Below, one piece after another: positions 49,542-58,659 of a stretch of DNA of 64,000 nt. The position numbers were made by a program, and so were the translations under genes. The stretch's first letter is position 1. Each line of letters begins with the position of its first letter. The notes beneath the pieces were generated by a model. The model did not search any database, was not told the origin of the DNA, and saw nothing but the letters and a program-made list of their open reading frames with translations. Source of the stretch: Streptomyces brevispora (lineage in GTDB: Bacteria > Actinomycetota > Actinomycetes > Streptomycetales > Streptomycetaceae); contig NZ_VIWW01000001.1 in assembly GCF_007829885.1 (NCBI RefSeq), positions 1,302,001-1,366,000 of the forward strand, in the 5' to 3' direction.

Positions 49542-52283
49542 GTGGCTTCCGGATCCGATCGCAACCCGATCATCATTGGCGGCCTTCCGAGTCAGGTCCC
49601 GGATTTCGATCCCGAAGAGACCCAGGAATGGCTCGACTCACTCGACGCCGCCGTCGACGAGCGGGGCCGTGAGCGGGCCCGCTACCTCATGCTCCGGCTC
49701 ATCGAACGTGCGCGCGAGAAGCGTGTCGCCGTGCCGGAGATGCGCAGCACGGACTACGTGAACACCATTGCCACGAAGGACGAGCCGTTCTTCCCGGGCG
49801 ACGAGGAGATCGAACGCAAGGTCCTCAACGCGACCCGCTGGAACGCGGCCGTGATGGTGTCTCGGGCGCAGCGTCCGGGGATCGGCGTGGGCGGTCACAT
49901 CGCGACGTTCGCCTCCTCCGCCTCGCTGTACGACGTGGGTTTCAACCACTTCTTCCGCGGCAAGGACGACGGCCGGGGCGGCGACCAGATCTTCTTCCAG
50001 GGGCACGCCTCCCCCGGTATCTACGCCCGCGCCTTCCTGCTGGACCGGCTGAGCGAGGCGCAGCTCGACGGCTTCCGCCAGGAGAAGTCGAAGGCGCCGA
50101 ACGGCCTGTCCAGCTACCCGCACCCGCGGCTGATGCCGGACTTCTGGGAGTTCCCGACCGTCTCGATGGGCCTCGGCCCGCTCGGTGCGATCTACCAGGC
50201 GCGGATGAACCGCTACATGGAGGCGCGCGGCATCGCCGACACCTCCGATTCCCACGTCTGGGCGTATCTCGGCGACGGCGAGATGGACGAGCCGGAGTCG
50301 CTCGGCCAGCTCTCCATCGCCGCCCGTGAGGGCCTGGACAACCTGACGTTCGTCGTCAACTGCAACCTCCAGCGCCTCGACGGCCCGGTGCGCGGCAACG
50401 GCAAGATCATCCAGGAGCTGGAGTCGCAGTTCCGCGGCGCCGGCTGGAACGTCATCAAGCTGGTCTGGGACCGCTCCTGGGACCCGCTGCTCGCGCAGGA
50501 CCGCACGGGCATCCTGGTCAACAAGCTGAACACCACGCCGGACGGCCAGTTCCAGACGTACGCCACCGAGACGGGTGCGTACATCCGTGATCACTTCTTC
50601 GGCGACGACGCCCGGCTGCGGGACATGGTCAAGGACATGACCGACCAGCAGATCCTGTACCTGGGCCGCGGCGGTCACGACCACCGCAAGGTCTACGCGG
50701 CGTACGCGGCGGCCAAGGCCCACAAGGGCCAGCCGACGGTGATCCTGGCGCAGACGGTCAAGGGCTGGACGCTGGGGCCGAACTTCGAGGGCCGCAACGC
50801 GACCCACCAGATGAAGAAGCTCACGGCCGAGGACCTCAAGCGCTTCCGGGACCGGCTGCACATCCCGATCGCGGACAGCCGGCTGGAGGACGGCAACCCG
50901 CCGTACTACCACCCGGGCCGCAACTCGGAAGAGATCCAGTACATGCACGACCGCCGCAAGGGTCTGGGCGGTTACGTCCCGACCCGTGTGGTGCGTGCGA
51001 AGCCGCTGGCCCTGCCCGACGACAAGGCGTACGCGACCGCGAAGAAGGGTTCGGGTCAGCAGTCGATCGCCACCACCATGGCGTTCGTCCGCATCCTCAA
51101 GGACCTCATGCGGGACAAGGAGATCGGCAAGCGTTTCGTGCTGATCGCGCCCGACGAGTACCGGACCTTCGGTATGGACGCGTTCTTCCCGAGTGCGAAG
51201 ATCTACAACCCGCTCGGTCAGCAGTACGAGTCGGTGGACCGTGATCTGCTGCTCGCTTACAAGGAGTCACCGACCGGCCAGATGCTGCACGACGGCATCT
51301 CCGAGGCCGGCTGCACCGCCTCGCTGATCGCCGCCGGTTCGGCCTACGCCACGCACGGCGAGCCGTTGATCCCGGTGTACGTCTTCTACTCGATGTTCGG
51401 TTTCCAGCGGACCGGCGACCAGTTCTGGCAGATGGCCGACCAGCTCGCGCGCGGCTTCGTGCTGGGCGCCACCGCCGGCCGTACGACCCTGACCGGTGAG
51501 GGTCTCCAGCACGCGGACGGCCACTCGCAGCTGCTCGCCTCGACCAACCCGGGCTGTGTCGCCTACGACCCGGCGTTCGGGTACGAGATCGGGCACATCG
51601 TCAAGGACGGCCTGCGCCGGATGTACGGGGGGACGCCCGAGGAGAACGAGGACGTCTTCTACTACCTCACCGTCTACAACGAGCCGATCCAGCACCCGGC
51701 GGAGCCCGCCGACGTGGACGTCGAGGGCATCCTGAAGGGCGTGTACCGCTACAGCAGCGGCGAGCGGGGCGAGATCCCGGCCCAGATCATGGCGTCCGGC
51801 GTGGCGGTCCCCTGGGCCGTCGAGGCTCAGCGCATCCTCGCCGACGAGTGGAACGTGCGGGCGGACGTCTGGTCGGCGACCTCCTGGAACGAGCTGCGGC
51901 GCGAGGCCGTGGACGTGGAGCGGTACAACCTGCTGCACCCGGAGGAGGAGCAGCGCGTCCCGTACGTGACGCGCAAGCTCTCCGGGGCCCAGGGGCCGTT
52001 CGTGGCGGTCTCGGACTGGATGCGGTCCGTGCCGGACCAGATCGCGCGCTGGGTGCCCGGCGCGTACCAGTCGCTGGGTGCGGACGGTTTCGGTTTCGCG
52101 GACACCCGTGGGGCGGCCCGCCGGTTCTTCCATATCGACGCCCAGTCGATCGTCCTGGCGGTGCTCACCGAGCTCGCGAAGGACGGGAAGATCGACCGTT
52201 CGATGCTGAAGACGGCGGTCGACCGCTACGACCTGCTGGATGTGGCCGCGGCCGGTCCGGGGGCCACGGGCGGCGACGCGTAG
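49542..52283 (+). CDS. aceE: Pyruvate dehydrogenase E1 component, homodimeric type
   Basis: 913 residues, full family length. It decarboxylates pyruvate with thiamine diphosphate and passes the acetyl group to the lipoyl domain of E2. The TPP motif reads [16 protein letters not shown] then [17 protein letters not shown] (GDG...NxN, about residues 244-285), and the E1 signatures HLSHNAxx-type start is replaced here by [20 protein letters not shown] as usual in actinobacteria. The C-terminal domain ends [23 protein letters not shown] 49542 with AAGGA upstream. E2 and E3 genes are not in the window. Confidence 0.97.
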   Translation: MASGSDRNPIIIGGLPSQVPDFDPEETQEWLDSLDAAVDERGRERARYLMLRLIERAREKRVAVPEMRSTDYVNTIATKDEPFFPGDEEIERKVLNATRWNAAVMVSRAQRPGIGVGGHIATFASSASLYDVGFNHFFRGKDDGRGGDQIFFQGHASPGIYARAFLLDRLSEAQLDGFRQEKSKAPNGLSSYPHPRLMPDFWEFPTVSMGLGPLGAIYQARMNRYMEARGIADTSDSHVWAYLGDGEMDEPESLGQLSIAAREGLDNLTFVVNCNLQRLDGPVRGNGKIIQELESQFRGAGWNVIKLVWDRSWDPLLAQDRTGILVNKLNTTPDGQFQTYATETGAYIRDHFFGDDARLRDMVKDMTDQQILYLGRGGHDHRKVYAAYAAAKAHKGQPTVILAQTVKGWTLGPNFEGRNATHQMKKLTAEDLKRFRDRLHIPIADSRLEDGNPPYYHPGRNSEEIQYMHDRRKGLGGYVPTRVVRAKPLALPDDKAYATAKKGSGQQSIATTMAFVRILKDLMRDKEIGKRFVLIAPDEYRTFGMDAFFPSAKIYNPLGQQYESVDRDLLLAYKESPTGQMLHDGISEAGCTASLIAAGSAYATHGEPLIPVYVFYSMFGFQRTGDQFWQMADQLARGFVLGATAGRTTLTGEGLQHADGHSQLLASTNPGCVAYDPAFGYEIGHIVKDGLRRMYGGTPEENEDVFYYLTVYNEPIQHPAEPADVDVEGILKGVYRYSSGERGEIPAQIMASGVAVPWAVEAQRILADEWNVRADVWSATSWNELRREAVDVERYNLLHPEEEQRVPYVTRKLSGAQGPFVAVSDWMRSVPDQIARWVPGAYQSLGADGFGFADTRGAARRFFHIDAQSIVLAVLTELAKDGKIDRSMLKTAVDRYDLLDVAAAGPGATGGDA

Positions 52284-52323
52284 GCACGCATGCCGCGGTG
52301 ACGCGGGTATCGCGGTGACGCGG

Positions 52324-52359
52324 GCGGGGCGGTGGGACCTCAGGGTCCGACCGCCCCGC
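52324..52359. terminator. Terminator hairpin between aceE and the convergent inhibitor gene
   Basis: Arms 52324-52339 and 52344-52359 pair over 16 positions with one G-G mismatch, 41 bases after aceE. Confidence 0.85.
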
Positions 52360-52371
52360 TGCGTTCGCGGG

Positions 52372-52734
52372 TCAGTTCTCCCAGACCTTGAAGGCCCGGA
52401 CCTGGTACGGGGACTGCGGCACCCAGGTGCCGCCGCCCGGATAGGTCTCGAACTCGCCGGTCTCGGCGCACTCGGCCGACTGGTAGGTCGTGACCGGGCG
52501 GCCGGTGCGGTTGGCGAGCGACTGGACGGTACCGCCCGCCGGCAGCGGCACACAGCTCTCGATGTCGATGGTGGACAGCTCGTGCACCTGCCGGGCACCG
52601 GCGAACCCCGGTTTCGCCCACAGGCAGAGCTGACCGCTCCCGCAGGTGCCGGGCCGGGCGGGCGCGGCCTGGACCACCGCCTGCGGAATCAGGGCGGTGG
52701 CGGCCAGGACGGCGGCGACAACGGTTGTACGCAT
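52372..52734 (-). CDS. Secreted peptidase-inhibitor-I36-like small protein
   Basis: 120 residues. A signal peptide (MRTTVVAAVLAATALIPQAVVQAAPA) is followed by GTCGSGQLCLWAKPGFAGARQ, a beta/gamma-crystallin-like motif typical of the I36 (SMPI) inhibitor family, then SVANRT-like SLANRTGRPVTTYQSAEC and YPGGGTWVPQSPY. Four or more cysteines suit disulfides outside the cell. It may inhibit metalloproteases as SMPI does. ATG 52734 is chosen by the signal peptide. Confidence 0.85.
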   Translation of the reverse strand: MRTTVVAAVLAATALIPQAVVQAAPARPGTCGSGQLCLWAKPGFAGARQVHELSTIDIESCVPLPAGGTVQSLANRTGRPVTTYQSAECAETGEFETYPGGGTWVPQSPYQVRAFKVWEN

Positions 52735-52832
52735 GTGAATGAACCCCCGTGCAGATGTGGATCTTCCCCACCCACTCTGAGCCGCGGGACGACGGCTCGG
52801 GAAGAGGCCTGGGGCCGTACCACCCTGATAGG

Positions 52833-52868
52833 CGACAGCCGCGCCGGAACGTTCCGGCGCGGCTGTCG
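52833..52868. terminator. 36-base perfect palindrome, terminator of the MFS gene
   Basis: Arms 52833-52850 and 52851-52868 are exact complements with no loop base, 41 bases beyond the MFS stop codon. Confidence 0.9.
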
Positions 52869-52909
52869 TACGTACTGTGTTGACGCCTCCGGGCGTCGGG
52901 ACGGACCGG

Positions 52910-54520
52910 TCAGATGTGACCGGCGCCGACGCCCGCCTCGGCGTTCGCACCGCGCTTGGTCAGGGTGGCGACCAGTGCCGCGATCACCGCGACGATGCCC
53001 GCGACCATGAACGCCGTGCTCATGCCCGACACGAACGTGTCATGGGTGACTCCCACGATCTTGCCGGCGACGTCCGTCGGAGTGCCCGGGGCGACCGGCG
53101 GCATGCCGACCTTGACGGCCGAGGAGGCCTGCTCCAGCTGCTCCGCCGACATCGGGGGAAGCTGCGCGTCCTTCCAGTTCCCGGCCAGTTCGGCGTCGAC
53201 CCTGGCTGCCATGATCGCGCCGAGCACCGCCGTACCGAGGCTGCCACCGACCTGCATGGCGGCCTGCTGGAGGCCTCCCGCGACACCCGAGAGCTCCATC
53301 GGGGCGTTGCCCACGATGACCTCGGTGGCGCCGACCATGACCGGTGCGAGGCCGAGGCCGAGCAGGGCGAACCAGATCGACATGGTGACGGTGCCGGTGC
53401 CGACGGTCAGCTGGGACATGCCGAACATCGCGACCGCGGTGCACACCATGCCGCCGACGAGCGGGACCCGCGGGCCGAACTTGGTGATCAGCAAGCCGGC
53501 CAGCGGCGAGGCGATGATCATCATCGCGGTCAGCGGCAGCAGGTGCAGACCCGCGTCGACGGCCTTCATGCCGTGCACGTTCTGGAGGTAGAAGGTGACG
53601 AAGAACAGCCCGCCCATGAAGGCGAAGGCCATCAGCACCATCAGGACCGTACCGGCGGAGAGCGGCACGGAGCGGAACATCGCCAGCGGGATCAGCGGTT
53701 CCTTGACGCGCTGCTGGACGAGGGCGAACGCGGCGAACAGAACGACGGCGGCGGCCAGGAAGCCGACCGTCTTGACATCGCCCCAGCCCCACTCGGCGCC
53801 CTTGATGAGCGCCCAGATCAGGCAGAACATCGCCGACGACAGCAGCACGATGCCGGCGATGTCGAAGGAGCGCGGCGCGTTCTCGGCACGGTGGTCCTTG
53901 AGGATCAGCACGCCCAGCACGAGCGCGATCACACCGACCGGCACGTTGATGAAGAAGACGGACTGCCAGCTGACGTGCTCGACGAGCACGCCGCCCAGGA
54001 TCGGTCCGCCGGCGGTCGAGGCACCGATCACCATGCCCCAGATGCCGATCGCCATGTTCAGCTTCTCGGCCGGGAAGGTGGCGCGCAGCAGGCCGAGCGC
54101 GGCCGGCATCAGCAGTGCGCCGAAGAGGCCCTGGAGCACCCGGAAGGTGATCACGAGGACGACGCTGTTGGAGAGGCCGATGGCCCCCGATGCCGCGGCG
54201 AAGCCCACGACACCTATCAGGAAGGTCTGCCGGTGGCCGAACCGGTCACCGAGCTTGCCCGCGGTGATCAGGGAGACCGCGAGGGCGAGCATGTAGCCGT
54301 TGGTGATCCACTGGACATCGGCGAGCGAGGCGCCCAGGTCTCGCTGGATCGCGGGGTTGGCGATCGCGACGATCGTGCCGTCGAGCGCGACCATCATCAC
54401 GCCGATGGCCACGGAGAAGAGCGTCAGCCAGGGGTGGCCGCGCAGCCCCTTGGCAGGTGCGGGAGCGGGGGCGTCCCGAGGCTCCCGTGACGCCTTTTCG
54501 ACGGTGGTCTGACTAGTCAT
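52910..54520 (-). CDS. MFS (DHA2) multidrug efflux transporter
   Basis: 536 residues, 14 helices. VMMVALDGTIVAIANPAIQR (helix 1), GKLGDRFGHRQTFL (motif A) and GASTAGGPILGGVLVEHVSW (motif C) mark a DHA2 drug pump of the QacA/EmrB group. The insert QLPPMSAEQLEQASSAVKVG before the last helices is typical. It is divergent from the TetR gene and carries a palindrome in its promoter, so TetR probably represses it. The leader before ATG 54520 is only a few bases if the promoter below is right. Confidence 0.94.
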   Translation of the reverse strand: MTSQTTVEKASREPRDAPAPAPAKGLRGHPWLTLFSVAIGVMMVALDGTIVAIANPAIQRDLGASLADVQWITNGYMLALAVSLITAGKLGDRFGHRQTFLIGVVGFAAASGAIGLSNSVVLVITFRVLQGLFGALLMPAALGLLRATFPAEKLNMAIGIWGMVIGASTAGGPILGGVLVEHVSWQSVFFINVPVGVIALVLGVLILKDHRAENAPRSFDIAGIVLLSSAMFCLIWALIKGAEWGWGDVKTVGFLAAAVVLFAAFALVQQRVKEPLIPLAMFRSVPLSAGTVLMVLMAFAFMGGLFFVTFYLQNVHGMKAVDAGLHLLPLTAMMIIASPLAGLLITKFGPRVPLVGGMVCTAVAMFGMSQLTVGTGTVTMSIWFALLGLGLAPVMVGATEVIVGNAPMELSGVAGGLQQAAMQVGGSLGTAVLGAIMAARVDAELAGNWKDAQLPPMSAEQLEQASSAVKVGMPPVAPGTPTDVAGKIVGVTHDTFVSGMSTAFMVAGIVAVIAALVATLTKRGANAEAGVGAGHI

Positions 54521-54528
54521 ACCCTGAG

Positions 54529-54557
54529 ATTAGTGTCAGTCGCTGACAGTTGACCAA
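54529..54557 (-). promoter_or_regulatory. Promoter of the MFS gene with TetR-type operator in the spacer
   Basis: On the minus strand TTGGTC (54552-54557) and ACTAAT (54529-54534) lie 17 bases apart. The palindrome TGTCAG-TCG-CTGACA (54534-54548) fills most of the spacer, where bound TetR would block RNA polymerase. Confidence 0.65.
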
Positions 54558-54634
54558 CCATTTCACAAGTCGGTAACTGTCATGTAGCTCACAGGTACGC
54601 TGAGCTGGACGAAGCAGGAAAGAGGACCAGCTCC

Positions 54635-55294
54635 GTGACCGATGGGCAACGAGCCGCCGAGTATCCGACCGGGTTGCGCGAGCGCAAGAAGCGACGCACC
54701 CGGGACGCCCTGCTCCATGCCGCCCTCGATCTTTTCACCACCCAGGGGTACGAGGAGACCACCGTCGACGAGATCGTCGACGCGGTGGAGGTCTCCCAGC
54801 GGACCTTCTTCCGCTACTTCGCCGGCAAGGAGTCGGCCGCCTTCGCCGTCCAGGAGATGGTGGAGTCGCGCTTCATCGCCGAACTGCGCCAACGGCCCGC
54901 GTCGGAAGCCCCTTTCGAAGCCATGCGCCGAGCGGTCCTCTGCGCCTGGGACAGTATCGGTGAGGCCATCGAGGCCCTCGTCCCGGTCGAACTCCACATG
55001 CGTGTGTACCAGATGATCGAATCGACGCCCTCGCTGCTCGCCGCCCACCTGCGGCGCACCAGCGAGCTGGAGAACCAGATCGCCCTGCTGATCGCCGAGC
55101 GCGAGGGTCTGGACCTGGAGCGGGACCCGCGTCCGCGGGTCGCCGTCGCCGCGTTCTGCGGGGTGATGCGGGTGGCCGGTCAGCTGTGGGGCCAGGGACG
55201 GGAGACCAGCGTGGACTCGCTGCGCGCACTGACCGAGGCGTATCTCGACCGGCTGGGACCGGCCCTGGCCGAGGACTGGCGCACCCCCGGCTGA
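54635..55294 (+). CDS. TetR family transcriptional regulator
   Basis: 219 residues. The N-terminal helix-turn-helix reads RERKKRRTRDALLHAALDLF, then YEETTVDEIVDAVEVSQRTFFRYFAGKE, canonical for TetR. The C-terminal ligand domain is unclassified. GTG 54635 has GAGGA upstream. Divergent to the MFS pump with the operator between, it most likely senses a pump substrate and autoregulates. Confidence 0.94.
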   Translation: MTDGQRAAEYPTGLRERKKRRTRDALLHAALDLFTTQGYEETTVDEIVDAVEVSQRTFFRYFAGKESAAFAVQEMVESRFIAELRQRPASEAPFEAMRRAVLCAWDSIGEAIEALVPVELHMRVYQMIESTPSLLAAHLRRTSELENQIALLIAEREGLDLERDPRPRVAVAAFCGVMRVAGQLWGQGRETSVDSLRALTEAYLDRLGPALAEDWRTPG

Positions 55295-55498
55295 GGCCAT
55301 GTGCCGCACGTCTCGGCCGCGGCCTATGAGCAAGCTCACAACAGGCGCGCCACGGCGCCCGGATGCGAGATCCACAGGGCGCCGAGCTCGGCGGAGCGTA
55401 CCGGGGGTCCGTACGGAGGGTGAGTAGCGGGGCGTCCCGTTCCCCACAGTCGGGTGATGTGTGTCACCCGCTTCACGAGCTCCGGCGCGCGTCTCCTA

Positions 55499-56722
55499 AT
55501 GTGGGCGGAAGTGACTTCCTTCGATTCCTCCCCGACGCTCACCGCATGGCGCACTCTGCTCGCCCTCGCGGTTGTGTTCGTGATGCTGGCGACCACCGGC
55601 TGGACAGCCGTGCGTCATCAACGCTCCGACGAGCCACGCACTGTCGCACTCGCCTCCTGGGCCAAGGGATCGATAGCGGGACGCACGCTTCCCCCTGCCG
55701 ACGCCCAGCCGTCCGGGCTGGCGCACTTCTTCGCCACGCTCACGGCCGCGCAGCGCATCCGGCTGGCGGACAAGTACCCGCTGGTGGTGGGGAATCTGAA
55801 CGGCGCTCCGGTCACACTGCGCTACCGGGCCAACCGGCACGCGCTCGTACAGGCGCGCACGGTCGAACAGGGACGGGCACACGACAGCAGACTCTCCCCC
55901 GAAGGCCGCGCCGAGGCGGTCCGCCGGATGGATCGCTTCCGCTCGATGCTCGCCGACGGCCGGCACTTCCTCGCGTTCGACCCGTCCGGCCGGGGCCACG
56001 CCGCCGAGGTGTTCGGCGATCTCGACCGGGCCGAGCGGGTCTCGGTGGTCGTACCCGGTGTCGACACCAATCTGCTGACGCTGGAGCGGACCGGGGCCAA
56101 GACCAACACCGCGCCCGTCGGCATGGCCAAGTCCCTGTACGCGGCGGAGCGGTCCGCCCGCCCGGCGGTACGGACCGCCGTGATCGCCTGGGCCGACTAC
56201 ACCGCGCCCGTCGGCATCGGCATGGACGCCGCCCTGGGGAATCTCGCCCAGCGCGGGGCGGTCCGGCTCGACGCACTCGTCGGCGCGCTCCCGGGCATCT
56301 CGCCCGTCTCACTGTTCTGCCACAGCTACGGCTCCGTCCTGTGCGGCGTGGCCGCGGGCGAACTGCCCGCCCGGGTGACCGACATCGCGGTCGCGGGCAG
56401 TCCGGGCATGCGCGTCGACAACGTCGGCCAGCTGCACACCCGGGCCAATGTGTGGGCGATGCGGGACCACGGCGACTGGATCGCGGACGTACCGAACCTG
56501 GAGGTCGCCGGGCTCGGTCACGGGGCCGATCCGGTGAATCCGGGCTTCGGCGCGCGGATCGCCGCGGCAGGCGACGCGGTGGGCCACAGCGGCTATTTCG
56601 AGCCGGGTACCGAAAGCCTCGCCAACTTCGCCGCGATCGGTGTGGGCACCTATGGTGCGGTGACCTGTGCGCAGACCGACAGCGCCTGCCACGAACAGAT
56701 TTCCGGCGACGAGACGGTCTGA
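55499..56722 (+). CDS. DUF1023-type alpha/beta-hydrolase, membrane-anchored
   Basis: About 407 residues. A membrane segment (TLLALAVVFVMLATTGWTAV, about 17-36) anchors an outer domain with VVVPGVDTNLLTL, VIAWADYTAP, VSLFCHSYGSVLCG (nucleophile Ser in HSYGS) and VWAMRDHGDWIADVP, matching DUF1023 lipase-like proteins common in actinomycetes. The substrate is unknown. The start is uncertain: ATG 55499 is used; GTG 55454 and 55511 are alternatives. Confidence 0.88.
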   Translation: MWAEVTSFDSSPTLTAWRTLLALAVVFVMLATTGWTAVRHQRSDEPRTVALASWAKGSIAGRTLPPADAQPSGLAHFFATLTAAQRIRLADKYPLVVGNLNGAPVTLRYRANRHALVQARTVEQGRAHDSRLSPEGRAEAVRRMDRFRSMLADGRHFLAFDPSGRGHAAEVFGDLDRAERVSVVVPGVDTNLLTLERTGAKTNTAPVGMAKSLYAAERSARPAVRTAVIAWADYTAPVGIGMDAALGNLAQRGAVRLDALVGALPGISPVSLFCHSYGSVLCGVAAGELPARVTDIAVAGSPGMRVDNVGQLHTRANVWAMRDHGDWIADVPNLEVAGLGHGADPVNPGFGARIAAAGDAVGHSGYFEPGTESLANFAAIGVGTYGAVTCAQTDSACHEQISGDETV

Positions 56723-56807
56723 CGCGCGTAGAAAGCCGCGGCCGGTCACGGATTGCGGTGTACGCCGAGGGGGGACGTGCGGGCAAGTGCCGCATACGAT
56801 GTGGCAC

Positions 56808-57764
56808 ATGGGTGATGTGCTGGCCGGAATTCAAGCCACCTGGGAGTTCGACGCCGACTCCGTGCTCATCCGCTTCGAACGGGGTATCCGCACGCCGAGG
56901 CTCCTCCAGAGCCTCCGTGAGCGCCGCGTCCCGCACGCGGCGCTGTCGTCGGTGACGCTGACCCCGGGCAAGCGGGGCACGGTGGTGCTGCGCGCCGTCC
57001 CGAGACCCGGTGCCGATCCACTGCTGGAGGCCGCGGCCGGGCAGCTGAAGGACGGCTGCGACCCGTACCGCCTGGTGCTCCCCGCCGAACGCGAGACGCT
57101 CGCCGAGTACTACGCGGACGAGCTGCGGGCCCGGCTGGGTCCCGACGCCGGTGAACCGGCCGAACGGTTCCTCGTCGCGGCGCCCGAGGCGCCGATGCGT
57201 TTCAAGGCGTACGACGGCCGGGCCAGCTTCGACGGGGACCGGATCTCCTTCCGGTGGTTCTGGACGGGTGCCTCCTCGGAGAAGTGGAAGGCGGGTGACC
57301 AGACGTTCCCGGTCACCGAACTGAGCGGCGTCGAGTGGCGCTCGCCCGAGGCCTTCGAGGGCTACCTGCGGCTGGTGCCGAGAGGGCTGGAGGGTGCGGT
57401 TCCGGCCGCGGTCGAGGGCGCCGGTCTCGGCGGCGGCCCCGGGGCGGCGCTGTGTACGGGCACCGCCCACAGCGTGCAGTCGATATCCGCACGGCCCACC
57501 CGGGCCGACGAGGACCCCGCCGCGGTGATCTTCGGCCTCGGCTACGGTCCGGTGCACGAGTCGCTGCCCTTCGCCGCGGCCGTACTGGAGTCCGTCCGCA
57601 GGAAGCAGTCCACGCCTGCGGCGGCGGCGCTGGCCTCCGCCGGGCGGCGCGACCCGGCGGACATCGCGGAGCGGATCCACCACCTGGGCGAGCTGCACCA
57701 GGCGGGCCTGGTGACGGACGACGAGTTCAGCGCGAAGAAGGCCCAGCTGCTCGCCGAGCTGTAG
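56808..57764 (+). CDS. DUF4429 / SHOCT domain protein
   Basis: 318 residues. Residues about 8-90 and 125-215 are two related beta-rich modules (GIQATWEFDADSVLIRFERG; KAYDGRASFDGDRISFRWFW, then GVEWRSPEAFEGYLRL), the DUF4429 pattern. The C-terminus (DPADIAERIHHLGELHQAGL to EFSAKKAQLLAEL) is a SHOCT motif, a short helical pair found in many unrelated membrane or regulatory proteins. Function unknown. ATG 56808 is set by the conserved MGDVLAG start. Confidence 0.88.
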   Translation: MGDVLAGIQATWEFDADSVLIRFERGIRTPRLLQSLRERRVPHAALSSVTLTPGKRGTVVLRAVPRPGADPLLEAAAGQLKDGCDPYRLVLPAERETLAEYYADELRARLGPDAGEPAERFLVAAPEAPMRFKAYDGRASFDGDRISFRWFWTGASSEKWKAGDQTFPVTELSGVEWRSPEAFEGYLRLVPRGLEGAVPAAVEGAGLGGGPGAALCTGTAHSVQSISARPTRADEDPAAVIFGLGYGPVHESLPFAAAVLESVRRKQSTPAAAALASAGRRDPADIAERIHHLGELHQAGLVTDDEFSAKKAQLLAEL

Positions 57765-57802
57765 CCGTACGGGAGGGGCCGGGGGATGCCCCGCCCGTAC
57801 GG
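57765..57802. terminator. Terminator hairpin after the DUF4429 gene
   Basis: Arms 57765-57773 and 57794-57802 are 9-base perfect complements, beginning at the stop codon. Confidence 0.75.
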
Positions 57803-57917
57803 GCGCATGACGTAACCCCGTGCGCGTGATGTCTCACAGCCGACCAACTCACGTGCCGAACCGTCAGGTTGGAAACAACTCACGACGTCCGGCAGCGATA
57901 GAGAGGTAGTTTCAACT

Positions 57918-57949
57918 CTGTGGGGCAAGCTGGTGTGCTTGCCCCACAG
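57918..57949 (+). promoter_or_regulatory. Hairpin in the leader of the lipoprotein gene
   Basis: Arms 57918-57930 and 57937-57949 (13 bp, perfect, loop TGGTGT) end 21 bases before GTG 57971. It could be an attenuator or translational control element, or a late terminator of upstream transcripts. Confidence 0.6.
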
Positions 57950-57970
57950 GGCTATGGGAAGGCTTGACCT

Positions 57971-58453
57971 GTGCGGTTTCCGAGAACGATCAACCGCTTC
58001 TTGCTCGTTTCCGGGTTGCTCGCCCTCGCCGCTTGCGGGGGTGGAGGCGGAGACGGGAAGAGCAACGGGGGCGAGAGCTCCCCGGACGGTCTCGCCGTGA
58101 AGGGCGAGAACCCGAAGATCCTGGTTCACAACCGCGAGCTGGCCGAAGACATGCTGGTGGGCGGACGTCTCGAGTACATTGCCGACGGCGACTGCCTCGT
58201 GGTGCACGCCGACCAGGGCGGCGTCGAGGTCACCGTGTCACCGATCTGGTCGAAGGACGTGCGGCCGGCCCGCGAGGGCGGCAAGCGGGGTGTCGAAGTC
58301 CCTAACTTCGGCACGATTCTGGAAGGCGCCACGATCAAGGCGAGCGGCTCTTTCTGGGAGGCGGACGACGCCAGGATGAAGGACGCGGACATCGCGCGGG
58401 CGTGCCGGCCGGAGGGGGGCTTCATCGTCCTCAACGCCGGCTCCTTCACATAG
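57971..58453 (+). CDS. Small lipoprotein of unknown function
   Basis: 160 residues. A lipoprotein signal (LLVSGLLALAAC, Cys about 22) is followed by a Gly/Asn-rich spacer and a compact domain with LEYIADGDCLVVHADQGGVE, VEVPNFGTILEGATIKASGS and ACRPEGGFIVLNAGSF. The domain looks like a small beta-barrel; no family is recognised. GTG 57971 has GGGAAGG upstream. Confidence 0.8.
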   Translation: MRFPRTINRFLLVSGLLALAACGGGGGDGKSNGGESSPDGLAVKGENPKILVHNRELAEDMLVGGRLEYIADGDCLVVHADQGGVEVTVSPIWSKDVRPAREGGKRGVEVPNFGTILEGATIKASGSFWEADDARMKDADIARACRPEGGFIVLNAGSFT

Positions 58454-58504
58454 GCCCTGTCCACGGTGGCGTCACCGACCGCGAGTCGGCCGGTCGTGCG
58501 CCAT

Positions 58505-58580
58505 GACGAAGCTCCTGGCAGGACGAAGCTCCTGGCAGACGGTTCTTGACCGAGATGATCCGTGTCCGCCAGGAGCTTCG
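58505..58580. repeat. Duplicated left arm and one right arm of an inverted repeat
   Basis: GACGAAGCTCCTGGCA occurs twice in tandem (58505-58520, 58522-58537). The complement GCCAGGAGCTTCG lies at 58568-58580. It sits between convergent genes and acts at least as a terminator. Confidence 0.85.
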
Positions 58581-58659
58581 CTTGCCTGCCCATCCTCAGT
58601 CGGCCTGTCCAGCCGAACCCTGCGGTTTCTCGCCGGTCAACCGGCCGCGCGGCAGGTGC

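Noticed and set aside
52877..54490. 537-codon plus-strand frame opposite the MFS gene
   Set aside because: Antisense artefact: Asp/Arg/Gly/Gln/His-rich.
55812..57698. 628-codon minus-strand frame opposite the DUF1023 and DUF4429 genes
   Set aside because: Arg/Pro-rich nonsense opposite two well-supported genes.
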